DNA from: an uncultured Lachnospiraceae bacterium
Lineage (GTDB): Bacteria > Bacillota > Clostridia > Lachnospirales > Lachnospiraceae
Direction of reading: 5' to 3'
Assembly: GCA_900542015.1 (NCBI GenBank)
Contig: UQLY01000018.1
Span: 1 to 48,347, forward strand
DNA length: 48,347 bases
Position numbers and translations under genes: made by a program. Positions 41,218-48,347 of the stretch are shown one piece after another. How positions within the stretch are numbered: position 1 is the first letter of the stretch; each line of letters begins with the position of its first letter. The notes beneath the pieces were generated by a model. It was given only the letters and a program-made list of their open reading frames with translations. It did not search any database and was not told the DNA's origin.

Positions 41218-41901
41218 ATGAAATTACTGTTAATCGATGATGATGTTTCGCTTTGCCATATACTCAAAAATAAATTTGACAAAGAAAACATCGACTCTGT
41301 TATTTGCCATACGGGAAAGGACGGCATTGCAAAAGCCCTTTCCGCCAAATTTGATATTATCATTCTGGATTGTATGCTGCCCGATATGAGCGGAATTGAT
41401 ATCCTCAAAAAATTTCTTTTTGATAAGATTTCCGTTCCCGTGATCATGCTTACGGCGCTGGGAACATTACAGGATAAACTGAACGGTCTGGGAAACGGCG
41501 CCGACGATTATATTGTCAAGCCATTTGAATTTGACGAGCTTTTAGCGCGCATCCACTCCGTGCTAAGGCGCGCGGACCCTATTGCAAACACCGATTATCA
41601 CTATGGAGATATCTCTTACAACATAGAAAGCCATATCTTACAGTGCCAAAAAGAATCCGTCCAGCTTTCCAAAAGAGAGTCCCTGGTATTTGAAGTGTTG
41701 GTAAAAGAGGCGGGCAAGGTAATTTCCAAGGATACGATCATTAACAATGTCTGGGGCGAAAACTCCTATATTGACGACGGAAATCTGGGCAACTATATTT
41801 ATTTTATCAGAAACCGTTTAAAAACCATTCACAGCAAAGTTACTGTTAAAACAGTTCATGGCATAGGCTATGAGCTCTCATCCGGCAATGCAAATGATTA
41901 A
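41218..41901 (+). CDS. OmpR-family response regulator
   Basis: 227 aa. Receiver with Asp7-Asp8-Asp9, phospho-acceptor Asp51 (IIILDCMLPDMSG), and Lys in YIVKPFEFDELL; C-terminal winged helix (RESLVFEVLVKEAGKVISKD, NYIYFIRNRLKTI, VHGIGYELS). ATG 41218 has GGAGG. Partner of the overlapping kinase; the 11-bp repeat array just upstream is its likely binding site and would let it control both itself and the divergent ABC operon. Confidence 0.9.
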   Translation: MKLLLIDDDVSLCHILKNKFDKENIDSVICHTGKDGIAKALSAKFDIIILDCMLPDMSGIDILKKFLFDKISVPVIMLTALGTLQDKLNGLGNGADDYIVKPFEFDELLARIHSVLRRADPIANTDYHYGDISYNIESHILQCQKESVQLSKRESLVFEVLVKEAGKVISKDTIINNVWGENSYIDDGNLGNYIYFIRNRLKTIHSKVTVKTVHGIGYELSSGNAND

Positions 41902-43165
41902 AAACTTACAAATCCGTCTAACCATATATCTGTCTGTTTTCTTAACAATCCTCATGGTCGCCGTATGCGCTATTTACGCCTGTATCACTTCTGCAAATAT
42001 CAGCAACCGGAACAGGCTGGAATATGAAAACAATATTATCTATTTCTATTCTTATTTATACCAGAACAATATCATCAGTTTTTCCAATATATCCCAGCTT
42101 ACGGACAAAGGATTTTATGTGGAGCTGTCAGGCGAACAATGTTCCCAAAAATACCGGACGGCTTCCATCCCGGATGCCGAGACGGTCATGGACAGGCTGG
42201 ATATTACCCAAACCTCTGAATATTGGGAAAATTATTATGACGCAGTCCGGCAGAAAATCCCCGTGCACTCCGAATCCGCCTTCCGCCATGAAGGCATCGA
42301 ATATTGGGTAAGCTATGCCTTTATCCAAAACCGGGAAAGATCCTATACGGTCACTCTGCTCTATTCCACGCTCCATGAAAAGCTGGAAATCCGCCGCCTT
42401 TGTATGACATTTTCACTGGTTTGCCTGTGCGCGACGATCGTTCTTTTTATTATATCTTATTATTTTGTAAAAAAAGTCCTCCTTCCCGTCAAAGAGGCTT
42501 ACAACAAACAGGAAGAATTTATCGCTGTTGCCTCCCATGAACTAAGGTCTCCCCTGACCGTCATCAAGGCAAGCCTCTCTGCAATGCCAAATTCCGGCAG
42601 CGAAGAACTGGAGCACTATAAATCCATTGCAAATGCGGAATGTTCGCGCATGTCAGATCTGATCAACGATATGTTACTGTTAGCTAACATGAAAGGGGGC
42701 AGACAAAAAAACACCTTTCAGGACTGCGATCCATGCGATATTGTCATTAACTGTTATAATCGTTTCGAGAAACTTGTTCTGGGCAAAGGACTTTTGTTTC
42801 ATGTTTCGTTTCCCGAACAGCCCCTGGCGCATTATAAACTGGATAAAGACCGCATTACCCAGCTTCTGGTCATCCTTTTGGATAATGCCCTAAGCTATAC
42901 GGAAACAGGCTCGATCACGCTTTCCGCGTATGAAGAGTACGGCAGGCTCCGCCTTTGTGTATCGGACACCGGCAAAGGCATTCCCGATTCCATGAAAAAG
43001 AGGATCTTTGATAAATTTTTCTCCGCCGACCGGTCACATTCCAAAAACGAGCATTCCGGTCTGGGGCTCAGCATCGCAAAAGAAATCGCCGCCCTGCATC
43101 ATGCGGTCATCGAGGTAACCGATAACGAGGGCGGCGGAAGCGTATTTACTATATTGTTTCCGTAA
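41888..43165 (+). CDS. Sensor histidine kinase
   Basis: 425 aa from ATG 41888 (ATG 41894 also possible), overlapping the regulator stop. Membrane segments near residues 9-33 and 173-193 flank an extracytoplasmic sensor of about 135 residues. Then come the phosphorylated His (VASHELRSPLTVIKA, His217), N box (VILLDNALSYTE), and G boxes (DTGKGIPDSMKKRIFDKFF, SGLGLSIAKEI). It may sense ligand through the operon's surface proteins, as such kinases next to ABC genes often do (inference). Confidence 0.88.
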   Translation: MQMIKNLQIRLTIYLSVFLTILMVAVCAIYACITSANISNRNRLEYENNIIYFYSYLYQNNIISFSNISQLTDKGFYVELSGEQCSQKYRTASIPDAETVMDRLDITQTSEYWENYYDAVRQKIPVHSESAFRHEGIEYWVSYAFIQNRERSYTVTLLYSTLHEKLEIRRLCMTFSLVCLCATIVLFIISYYFVKKVLLPVKEAYNKQEEFIAVASHELRSPLTVIKASLSAMPNSGSEELEHYKSIANAECSRMSDLINDMLLLANMKGGRQKNTFQDCDPCDIVINCYNRFEKLVLGKGLLFHVSFPEQPLAHYKLDKDRITQLLVILLDNALSYTETGSITLSAYEEYGRLRLCVSDTGKGIPDSMKKRIFDKFFSADRSHSKNEHSGLGLSIAKEIAALHHAVIEVTDNEGGGSVFTILFP

Positions 43166-43189
43166 ATAAACTGCCTGTATCTGCTTTCG

Positions 43190-44041
43190 CTATTTTTTCC
43201 CGGAAATTTTCAGACAGGCAAGTCCGAAGAAAATGACTGCGACTGCCGCCATGATCCCAATACTCGCGGCAATGGAAACCTCCGTGTTGCCAAAGAAATA
43301 AAGGATGCCCAGATCCTCCTTTACCTGCGTCACGACAGAAGCCGGAACCCCTTTAAAGGCTTCCTCCATAACCGGTTCCATCATAATATTCCGAAAGATC
43401 AGGGCGCCGTGGGAAACGGGAAATAACTTTACGACCCATTGTACCCCTTCAGGATAAGAGCCGATGGGCAGATAAATCCCCGTTAAAAATCCGATTAACG
43501 TACCCAGTACAATATTTGCCGTCGTATAGGCATTGATACTTTGGAATAACGAAACAAAAAACAGTGCAATAGACGTATTCATAAAAGTATTCAGCAAAAT
43601 CACGCCCAGGGTCCTCGCAATGTTATGTAAACTCATCAGCTCCCCGCCGTTTGCCGTAACATAGATTTCCGCTGCCGCCAGTACGATCACTGACATAACG
43701 ACCCCTACCGCATAGGCGCTTAACATGTAGCCGCCCGCGATCTGCCATCTTTTGACCGGCGCCACAAGAAAATCCTTTTCAATCCGGTCCGCCCGGTCCT
43801 TTACCATGGTTCCAAGCATACCAAAGGTTGTCGTCATACTGGTGATCGCCAAAACTCCCGCCATGACCCAGTTATCCATCATTTCCCCGGCGCGCTCAAA
43901 ATCTTTCAGATCGTTCGTATACACATCTCCCAAAAATAACGCGTAAAGCCCGATGACGATAAATACCGCCAAAAGCGAAAAAATAACCGAAGACCTGTCC
44001 CTTATATATAATTTCAAATTCCTTTTTGCAAATGCGATCAT
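43190..44041 (-). CDS. ABC-2 type exporter permease
   Basis: 283 aa, six membrane segments, with an extracytoplasmic loop after the first (DVYTNDLKDFERAGEMMDNW) and the typical ABC-2 pattern TTFGMLGTMVKDRADRIEKD and YLPIGSYPEGVQWVVKLFPV. Start ATG 44041 overlaps the ATPase gene by 4 bases and has GGAG upstream; a 73-residue upstream extension in the same frame is shadow. Together with the ATPase it forms a drug/peptide or lipid exporter controlled by a promoter with LytTR-like sites. Confidence 0.88.
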   Translation of the reverse strand: MIAFAKRNLKLYIRDRSSVIFSLLAVFIVIGLYALFLGDVYTNDLKDFERAGEMMDNWVMAGVLAITSMTTTFGMLGTMVKDRADRIEKDFLVAPVKRWQIAGGYMLSAYAVGVVMSVIVLAAAEIYVTANGGELMSLHNIARTLGVILLNTFMNTSIALFFVSLFQSINAYTTANIVLGTLIGFLTGIYLPIGSYPEGVQWVVKLFPVSHGALIFRNIMMEPVMEEAFKGVPASVVTQVKEDLGILYFFGNTEVSIAASIGIMAAVAVIFFGLACLKISGKK

Positions 44042-44976
44042 TCCCGTATCTCCTTTCCCGTTATACCCAAAAATACGTCGTCCATGGAGCCTTTTGCTAC
44101 CGTAAACCCTTCCAGAAAGGGCTCTGCAAGTTTCAGAACCGGCAGCGCCTCCATGGTGGTCTGCAGATCCACCTCCAACTGTTCTCCTTTTTTCGCAAAG
44201 CCGATTTTTTCTTTTGCAAGCAACTCCTCTAACTTCTTTTGCTCCTCCCTGCTGCGGCATATGAGGCGCAGCTTATCTTTCGCATATTTTTCCTTTAAAT
44301 CCAAAGGCGTTCCCGCCGCCGCTACCATGCCGTGATCCACAACGACACAATAATCGGCATCCTCCGCCTCTTCCATGTAATGGGTCGTCAGAAATACGGT
44401 CATTCCCTGTTCTTTTTGCAGCTTTTTGATCGTATCCCAGACATTCCTTCTGGTCTGCGGATCAAGCCCGGTGGTGGGTTCATCCAAAAACAGGATTTTG
44501 GGCGTATGGAGAAGTGCTCTTGCAATATCCGCCCGCCTCCTTTGTCCTCCTGACAGCTTTCCGTAAGGGCGTTTCAAGAAACTGTCCATTTCCGTAACTT
44601 CACACGCCTTCTTTACAGCCTCTTTCAATTCCTTACCCTTCAAATCATAAAAACTGCCCCGGATCTTTAAATTTTCTTCCACCGTAAGAAGCCCGTCTAA
44701 AAGACTTTCCTGAAACACCACGCCGATGCTGTCCCGGATTTCCCCATCCTGTTTTCCCAATTTATATCCGTTTACCAAAACCTCTCCTTTATCCGGTTTT
44801 AAAAAGGTACAGATTGCATTGATGGTCGTGGACTTCCCGGCTCCGTTCGGTCCTAAGAAAGCAAACAGCTTTCCCGGTTCCACATAGAAACTGATATCCT
44901 TTACCGCCTGCACACTGCCGTAGGATTTGGATAAATGATTTACCTCGATGATTTTCGTTGATTTTTTCTCTTCCAT
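44038..44976 (-). CDS. ABC transporter ATP-binding protein (exporter type, DrrA-like)
   Basis: 312 aa: Walker A FLGPNGAGKSTTINAI, Q-loop GVVFQESLLDG, signature KLSGGQRRRADIARALLH, Walker B ILFLDEPTTGLDPQTRR, H-loop TTHYMEEAEDAD, then a C-terminal DUF4162-like region. Start ATG 44976 has GGGAG; in-frame codons upstream cover the LytTR-like repeats and are not coding. Works with the permease downstream. Confidence 0.92.
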   Translation of the reverse strand: MEEKKSTKIIEVNHLSKSYGSVQAVKDISFYVEPGKLFAFLGPNGAGKSTTINAICTFLKPDKGEVLVNGYKLGKQDGEIRDSIGVVFQESLLDGLLTVEENLKIRGSFYDLKGKELKEAVKKACEVTEMDSFLKRPYGKLSGGQRRRADIARALLHTPKILFLDEPTTGLDPQTRRNVWDTIKKLQKEQGMTVFLTTHYMEEAEDADYCVVVDHGMVAAAGTPLDLKEKYAKDKLRLICRSREEQKKLEELLAKEKIGFAKKGEQLEVDLQTTMEALPVLKLAEPFLEGFTVAKGSMDDVFLGITGKEIRE

Positions 44977-45000
44977 AACCTTCTCTCCCTTCATGAGATA

Positions 45001-45029
45001 ACTATAAACCACGCAAAAAATCCGGTAAA
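45001..45029 (-). promoter_or_regulatory. Promoter of the ABC exporter genes
   Basis: Minus strand TTTACC (45029-45024), 17 bases, TATAGT (45006-45001). The first LytTR-like repeat begins about 14 bases upstream of the -35, suitable for activation. Confidence 0.6.
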
Positions 45030-45042
45030 TCCCCGTAAGTGC

Positions 45043-45090
45043 AAGTTGCAGTTTCTTCCCGGTAAGTTGTAATTCTTTTCCTGCAAGCTG
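45043..45090 (-). promoter_or_regulatory. Three LytTR-like direct repeats at 21 bp
   Basis: AAGTTG (45043-45048), AAGTTG (45064-45069) and AAGCTG (45085-45090) repeat at exactly 21 bp within longer related boxes (minus strand CTGCAACTTGCAC, TTACAACTTACC, TGCAGCTTGCAGG). LytTR proteins such as AgrA and AlgR bind direct repeats two helical turns apart. A LytTR gene lies about 700 bases away at 45782. Confidence 0.65.
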
Positions 45091-45110
45091 CACAGACTTA
45101 GAAAGTCAGA

Positions 45111-45270
45111 AGGCTGCCGCATTTAGAAAATTGTATAGATATCAAAGGAAACCTTCATAAAAACGCCGGTACTTAATCCGCGTATTTTGCGGATTTACGT
45201 ACCGTTGCGTTTTTGTAGAGCGAAAGCGTGTTTCCGTGATATCTATACAATTTTCTAAATGCGGCAGCCT
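45111..45270. repeat. 160-bp palindromic element, copy B
   Basis: Perfect 33-bp inverted arms (45111-45143 and 45238-45270) enclose a 94-nt core (45144-45237) identical to that of copy A except for five transitions. The arms differ from copy A at 11 of 33 positions, each time with the matching change in the opposite arm. In the core, C45172-G45199 replaces T35155-A35182, a compensated pair. It lies 66 bases after the DUF3021 gene stop and 134 bases before the ABC ATPase start, filling much of the gap 44977-45336. Confidence 0.9.
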
Positions 45271-45336
45271 CTTAAGCCTTGAGTCGTTTTACTTTTTCCT
45301 TTTTTCTATAGGCAGCGGAAAATGGTTTTAGCATTT

Positions 45337-45771
45337 TTACTGATTTGACATTCGCTTTTTTTCTGCAAGAGCGTCATTGAGCTGTTTTGCTTTTCTCAGA
45401 TTACCGCAGAAAACACTGGCAACAACGATCACATAAACTGCCAGTATAATAAAGAAAAAGAAAACGCCCTGAAAAACCGTTTCGTAAAGCCTCAGATACC
45501 CGCCAAATACCATCAGGACACATTCCAGCAGAAGAAAATGGATTACCACTCTCACATTCATTTCCTTCTGGCTCAGTTCCTTTTTGGAATAAAAAACAAG
45601 AAGCGGCAAATCCCCTGCCAATGAAAACAGAAGCATCTGACCAAAATAATCCAATCCAAAAACCGCTCCTTCTGAAAAGAGCAGGCAGAAAACAAATGTC
45701 GCCATCATAGAACCGCCGTAAATGACGGGATAGCAGACCAGTATTTTTTTCAAAAGATCCCGTAATTCCAT
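45337..45771 (-). CDS. DUF3021 membrane protein
   Basis: 144 aa, four membrane segments, short charged tail (LRKAKQLNDALAEKKRMSNQ). The DUF3021 family is regularly paired with a LytTR regulator and in LytTR regulatory systems the membrane partner restrains the regulator. Start ATG 45771 has AGGAGG, 10 bases after the LytTR stop; the 31 residues upstream are shadow. Confidence 0.82.
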   Translation of the reverse strand: MELRDLLKKILVCYPVIYGGSMMATFVFCLLFSEGAVFGLDYFGQMLLFSLAGDLPLLVFYSKKELSQKEMNVRVVIHFLLLECVLMVFGGYLRLYETVFQGVFFFFIILAVYVIVVASVFCGNLRKAKQLNDALAEKKRMSNQ

Positions 45772-45781
45772 GACACACCTC

Positions 45782-46219
45782 CTAAAGTCCCAATATTTCC
45801 TTAAGCCGGGGAACATAACCTCTGGACACCAGCAGCTTTTCCCCATTGTCCATATGCGCCTCAAATCTGCCGCTGAAAGAAGGCTTGATATGAGAAATTT
45901 TCATAGCGTTAATCACGGTTGACTTGGAAGCCCTGAAAAACTGTTTTCCCGCCGTGAGCGCTTCAAATTCATAAAGCTTTAACTTTGTTTCATATACTTC
46001 CTCTTCACAATACAGGAAGGATTTCTGGTCCACGGTATCAAAATAATAGATTTCATCCATGGACAGCCTGTGAATTTCATCCCCCTGCATTCCGATCAGC
46101 TGCGCGCCTGTTGATTTCAGCTTATATAGCATTGCCATGACTTCTTCATTCATCTCATGGCACCGGATGACTATTGTTTCTTCCTCTGACCGGGGAATTT
46201 CTTCAATGAGAATTTTCAT
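45782..46219 (-). CDS. LytTR DNA-binding domain regulator
   Basis: 145 aa. Residues about 50-145 form a LytTR domain (IHRLSMDEIYYFDTVDQKSF, then FEALTAGKQFFRASKSTVIN and FEAHMDNGEKLLVSRGYVPR), without a receiver. Hence it is controlled by another route, probably the DUF3021 protein. The 21-bp direct repeats at 45043-45090 are its likely target, tying it to the ABC exporter. Start ATG 46219 has AAGGAG. Confidence 0.87.
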   Translation of the reverse strand: MKILIEEIPRSEEETIVIRCHEMNEEVMAMLYKLKSTGAQLIGMQGDEIHRLSMDEIYYFDTVDQKSFLYCEEEVYETKLKLYEFEALTAGKQFFRASKSTVINAMKISHIKPSFSGRFEAHMDNGEKLLVSRGYVPRLKEILGL

Positions 46220-46300
46220 CTATTTTCTCCTTTTCAAAGCGGCTCGGCTTGCTTTGCTGTCTCCCGACAGGCGGGAATTACTTTTCTTGCTATTTTAACT

Positions 46301-46681
46301 TTACAACACCCTGATAGGAGGGTGCAACGTTTCTTTGTTATGCAAATCTTTGGGTTTTCTGAAGCTAATACTCATATTGAGCTTAATATGTATTTTTCTA
46401 TCGCTGCATGATAATAAAGACATATCCATCCACAAAGGCAGACCCATTGGCGGTGAAAACATGCCTGCAACTTCCTCCACTGTAAATGTTTTTGATTCAT
46501 ATGCTCCTCTCAAAAATCCATCCCTATAATACAAATCATTACTGGATAATCTTGACAATTCTTTTTTGCTTGTATCCGGATAAATATGTATATAACATTG
46601 TGTACAGGATATTTTATTTTTTTCTTTTAATTCATTGATTGCCAATTCCAAGCTGTTGCTTAGCATCATCTTATATGTCAT
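46301..46681 (-). CDS. Hypothetical protein, putative immunity protein
   Basis: 126 aa, AT-rich coding, no recognised domain. Notable parts are ISCTQCYIHIYPDTSKKELS and VEEVAGMFSPPMGLPLWMDM. Ribosome site AGGAAAGAG before ATG 46681. An open stretch with toxin-tail look ends in TGA overlapping this ATG (ATGA), the layout of toxin and immunity genes, as for the next gene upstream. Function is inferred only from context. Confidence 0.55.
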   Translation of the reverse strand: MTYKMMLSNSLELAINELKEKNKISCTQCYIHIYPDTSKKELSRLSSNDLYYRDGFLRGAYESKTFTVEEVAGMFSPPMGLPLWMDMSLLSCSDRKIHIKLNMSISFRKPKDLHNKETLHPPIRVL

Positions 46682-46812
46682 ACTCTTTCCTGCCTGCCAT
46701 GTGCATTACCGCCAAACTTCTGACCGCTGATTTCATTATCGCATAATGGTGTTATCAGATCCACGAAAATATATCGGACTGAGGTATCATTATGATGACC
46801 TGATGAATATCG
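46678..46812 (-). pseudogene. Possible toxin C-terminal remnant
   Basis: 44 codons without a stop or convincing start, beginning right after the stop of the 46813 gene and ending in TGA overlapping the ATG at 46681. Encodes for example RYIFVDLITPLCDNEISGQK. The ATGA overlap with the next gene resembles other toxin-immunity joints here. Could be chance. Confidence 0.25.
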
Positions 46813-47193
46813 CTATATTAAATTTTCGATATCACCCTGTATCTTTATAATATCTCCGTCAAAAATTGAAATCTTACTTTGATGACCATTTATTACAACA
46901 GCAAATACGCCTTCATATATCGTTCTCATATCATCAAATAAGTTCATCAATTCATCATGCCTGATTACTACGGTATGTTCCTTTAAAACTCTCTGCTGAA
47001 ACAGATAAACTCTTTGTCTGCTATTGTCGGCATTTTCTCCAATACCACTATCATCTTCTACATCCACAGGAATTGAATCCAAATTTGAGACGCTCCATAT
47101 CATTTCATTTTTTGCCATCAAGCTTACCTTGCGGAACATATCTTTCAGAAATTGAATATTATTGTTACAATCTTTATATAGTATTTGCTTCAT
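46813..47193 (-). CDS. Hypothetical protein, putative immunity protein
   Basis: 126 aa, unknown family, AT-rich. Starts MKQILYKDCNNNIQFLKDMF and has an acidic middle (VDVEDDSGIGENADNS), as many immunity proteins do. GGGAG ribosome site; the ATG overlaps the stop of a short toxin-like fragment (47190) by 4 bases. Function inferred only from this context. Confidence 0.55.
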   Translation of the reverse strand: MKQILYKDCNNNIQFLKDMFRKVSLMAKNEMIWSVSNLDSIPVDVEDDSGIGENADNSRQRVYLFQQRVLKEHTVVIRHDELMNLFDDMRTIYEGVFAVVINGHQSKISIFDGDIIKIQGDIENLI

Positions 47194-47372
47194 TGCATAT
47201 CTCCCAAAGGTGCATTGGTGGATGGTGGATGGTTTAGCTTTATTTTTGAATACTGTGCATTATAAATTGTTTCATGCAAATGTGGAGTGGTATGATAGCC
47301 AGAAGAGTTTATGTTTCCGTGAGCAAATTTAGTATAAGTCCACCCAACCAGTTTCTCTTCAGTAATCATCAT
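47190..47372 (-). pseudogene. Toxin C-terminal fragment
   Basis: 60 codons, ending GYHTTPHLHETIYNAQYSKI and LNHPPSTNAPLGDMQ. It begins abruptly after a stop, with no clear ribosome site, and overlaps the following putative immunity gene. The His-rich GYHTTPHLHE could belong to a nuclease-type toxin, but I cannot assign a family. Probably a displaced cartridge of a polymorphic toxin. Confidence 0.45.
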
Positions 47373-47525
47373 ACATTCTTATTTTTTAACATTCCCAATT
47401 TCATCATACTTTGACAATACTTGGCTCTTGGTGTTACTTGATTTAGAAAGTTTTTTCTTTGAAAAAATTAAGTAGGTTATAAAATCAATTTTCTTTTGTA
47501 TAAATTGAAAAACACTTTATAAGTT

Positions 47526-48011
47526 TCAGAATATTCCATTTCCATCATCGAAAGAGACTGACAATTTTTTACCATTTTCAAACGCTAAAAGAATTTCTTT
47601 GTCATAAACCACCCAATCCAATATTGCATCTGTATAATTATTTTTCCATATCAAATATCCCTCAAAACTAAAACAAATTAGTAATAATTCTCCAATAAAA
47701 ACAATGCAAGATTGAGCATCACATTTTACTATTTCAAAAATAGCAGATATTGAGTTGTTTGATTGATACAATATTTCCCCTTGACCTAAATTTATCACAT
47801 AGTAACTTATTCCAAAAGACAAAAAAAGAATATTATTTTGTATAATAAAATTAGGATTCATTCCCAAATTATAATAGGAAAAAGCAATGTTACCTATACA
47901 GGTTTTTAATATACAAAAACAATTATCATACTCTTTATCTTCATTGAACACATATATTGGATTATATATTTCAAACTCTTCTGATTCTGCCAAATAAATA
48001 ATTTTACTCAT
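47526..48011 (-). CDS. Hypothetical protein, putative immunity protein
   Basis: 161 aa, beta-rich, strongly AT-rich, unknown family. Repeating hydrophobic strands (ILFLSFGISYYVINLGQGEI, LLICFSFEGYLIWKNNYTD) suggest a small beta-propeller-like fold. AGGAG ribosome site before ATG 48011, eight bases after the stop of the upstream toxin-like fragment. The 153 bases between it and the 47372 fragment hold no ORF. Confidence 0.55.
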   Translation of the reverse strand: MSKIIYLAESEEFEIYNPIYVFNEDKEYDNCFCILKTCIGNIAFSYYNLGMNPNFIIQNNILFLSFGISYYVINLGQGEILYQSNNSISAIFEIVKCDAQSCIVFIGELLLICFSFEGYLIWKNNYTDAILDWVVYDKEILLAFENGKKLSVSFDDGNGIF

Positions 48012-48019
48012 TCTTGCTC

Positions 48020-48307
48020 CTATTTTATATTATTATGGTTATATCTACTTTGTTTCCCTGAACTAATTTTAATCGTCAATAATCTATTTCCATCCCAATG
48101 TGTTGTTACCTTTGCACCACCATTTTTACCCATTAGGAAGCTTTCCCGAGTCGTAATGGTATAATAGTAGGTAACACCATTTTCTGTATATGATGCTAAT
48201 TTCGGCATTCCAACTTGGCTACTAGGATCATTTAAGACATCATTATAATATTTTTCAAAAAAAGCTCGATTCTCTGGTGTATCATCAAATCCCAATTGTG
48301 CAAGCAC
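48020..48307 (-). CDS. Toxin C-terminal fragment (5' end lost or outside)
   Basis: Frame open from about 48331 (after an in-frame TAA) to 48020, with GTG 48307 as the only early start. Encodes LGFDDTPENRAFFEKYYNDV and THWDGNRLLTIKISSGKQSR. Ends eight bases before the next gene. Looks like the tail of a secreted polymorphic toxin whose N-terminal delivery region is missing; the in-frame stop just upstream argues that it is not simply cut by the window edge. Confidence 0.45.
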   Translation of the reverse strand: MLAQLGFDDTPENRAFFEKYYNDVLNDPSSQVGMPKLASYTENGVTYYYTITTRESFLMGKNGGAKVTTHWDGNRLLTIKISSGKQSRYNHNNIK

Positions 48308-48347
48308 ATAATTTAAGGGTTCTGTTACCTGTTATAATTTATTATTA

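Noticed and set aside
35094..45270. Retron or classical MITE explanation of the 160-bp elements
   Set aside because: No reverse transcriptase or transposase gene is adjacent and no target-site duplication is seen. A RAYT- or IS200-like enzyme elsewhere in the genome cannot be excluded.
46262..46324. Hairpins TCCCG/CGGGA and CACCCT/AGGGTG near the end of the 46301 gene
   Set aside because: Short stems without T runs; one lies inside coding sequence. Not convincing terminators.

Overview
The window looks like a chromosomal segment of an anaerobic Firmicute, most likely a Lachnospiraceae-type Clostridium. Pointers are the strong AGGAGG ribosome sites, consensus SigA promoters, a GABA-to-4-hydroxybutyrate gene pair, a short CarD protein, a yybP-ykoY riboswitch and many small two-component, GntR and LytTR modules. 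Most genes lie on the minus strand. This is inference from gene content; no rRNA or other taxonomic marker is present.

Layout. 0.1-4.1 kb: minus-strand operon for 4-hydroxybutyrate dehydrogenase, GABA aminotransferase (gabT) and argJ, divergent from a LysR regulator. 5.1-12.7 kb: ion homeostasis and housekeeping. A small membrane protein and a KdpDE-like two-component system are followed by a Mn2+-type riboswitch leading into a cation antiporter, a K+/H+ antiporter, a membrane spermidine-synthase-like protein, CarD and trmO. Tandem GTTAAG/GTTAAA half-sites at 11-bp spacing lie upstream of both transcription units and suggest one response regulator controls both. 12.8-14.2 kb: an AT-rich AlbA_2/RecG-like gene of accessory character. 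14.3-23.6 kb: a Csp-type subtilisin and MATE exporter, then an amino-acid ABC transporter with a cytidylate-kinase-like protein and a class III aminotransferase, then a PucR regulator. 23.6-26.4 kb: a MurD ligase and a MurL-like epimerase, the alternative D-glutamate route of peptidoglycan synthesis. 26.6-31.8 kb: AraC regulator, DUF2156 protein, small conserved-looking protein, EamA transporter, and a GntR-ABC module.

31.8-34.99 kb holds a nuclease-transposase (Rpn/PDDEXK_2) gene split by one in-frame amber codon and preceded by a long structured leader, a nucleotidyltransferase, an SRPBCC protein and an AAA ATPase. 35.3-45.0 kb is a block bracketed by two copies of a 160-bp palindromic element. 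It contains a tightly overlapping operon (two sugar-type ABC permeases, an efflux-type adaptor, a MacB-periplasmic-domain protein and a 791-residue lipoprotein) with a divergent two-component system between which lie four CTAA(T/C) boxes at exact 11-bp spacing, plus an ABC-2 exporter. 45.3-46.2 kb is a LytTR/DUF3021 pair whose probable 21-bp-spaced sites lie before the exporter. 46.3-48.3 kb is an AT-rich row of toxin-tail remnants and putative immunity genes.

The strongest novel signal is the pair of 160-bp elements at 35094-35253 and 45111-45270. Their 94-nt cores are nearly identical (5 transitions), while their 33-bp arms differ at 11 positions and yet each arm pair is perfectly self-complementary. 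That is strong evidence that a hairpin is maintained. A second candidate is a TTTAAAG slippery heptamer placed where a permease lacking its sixth membrane segment runs into the frame of an adaptor lacking its N-terminal anchor.
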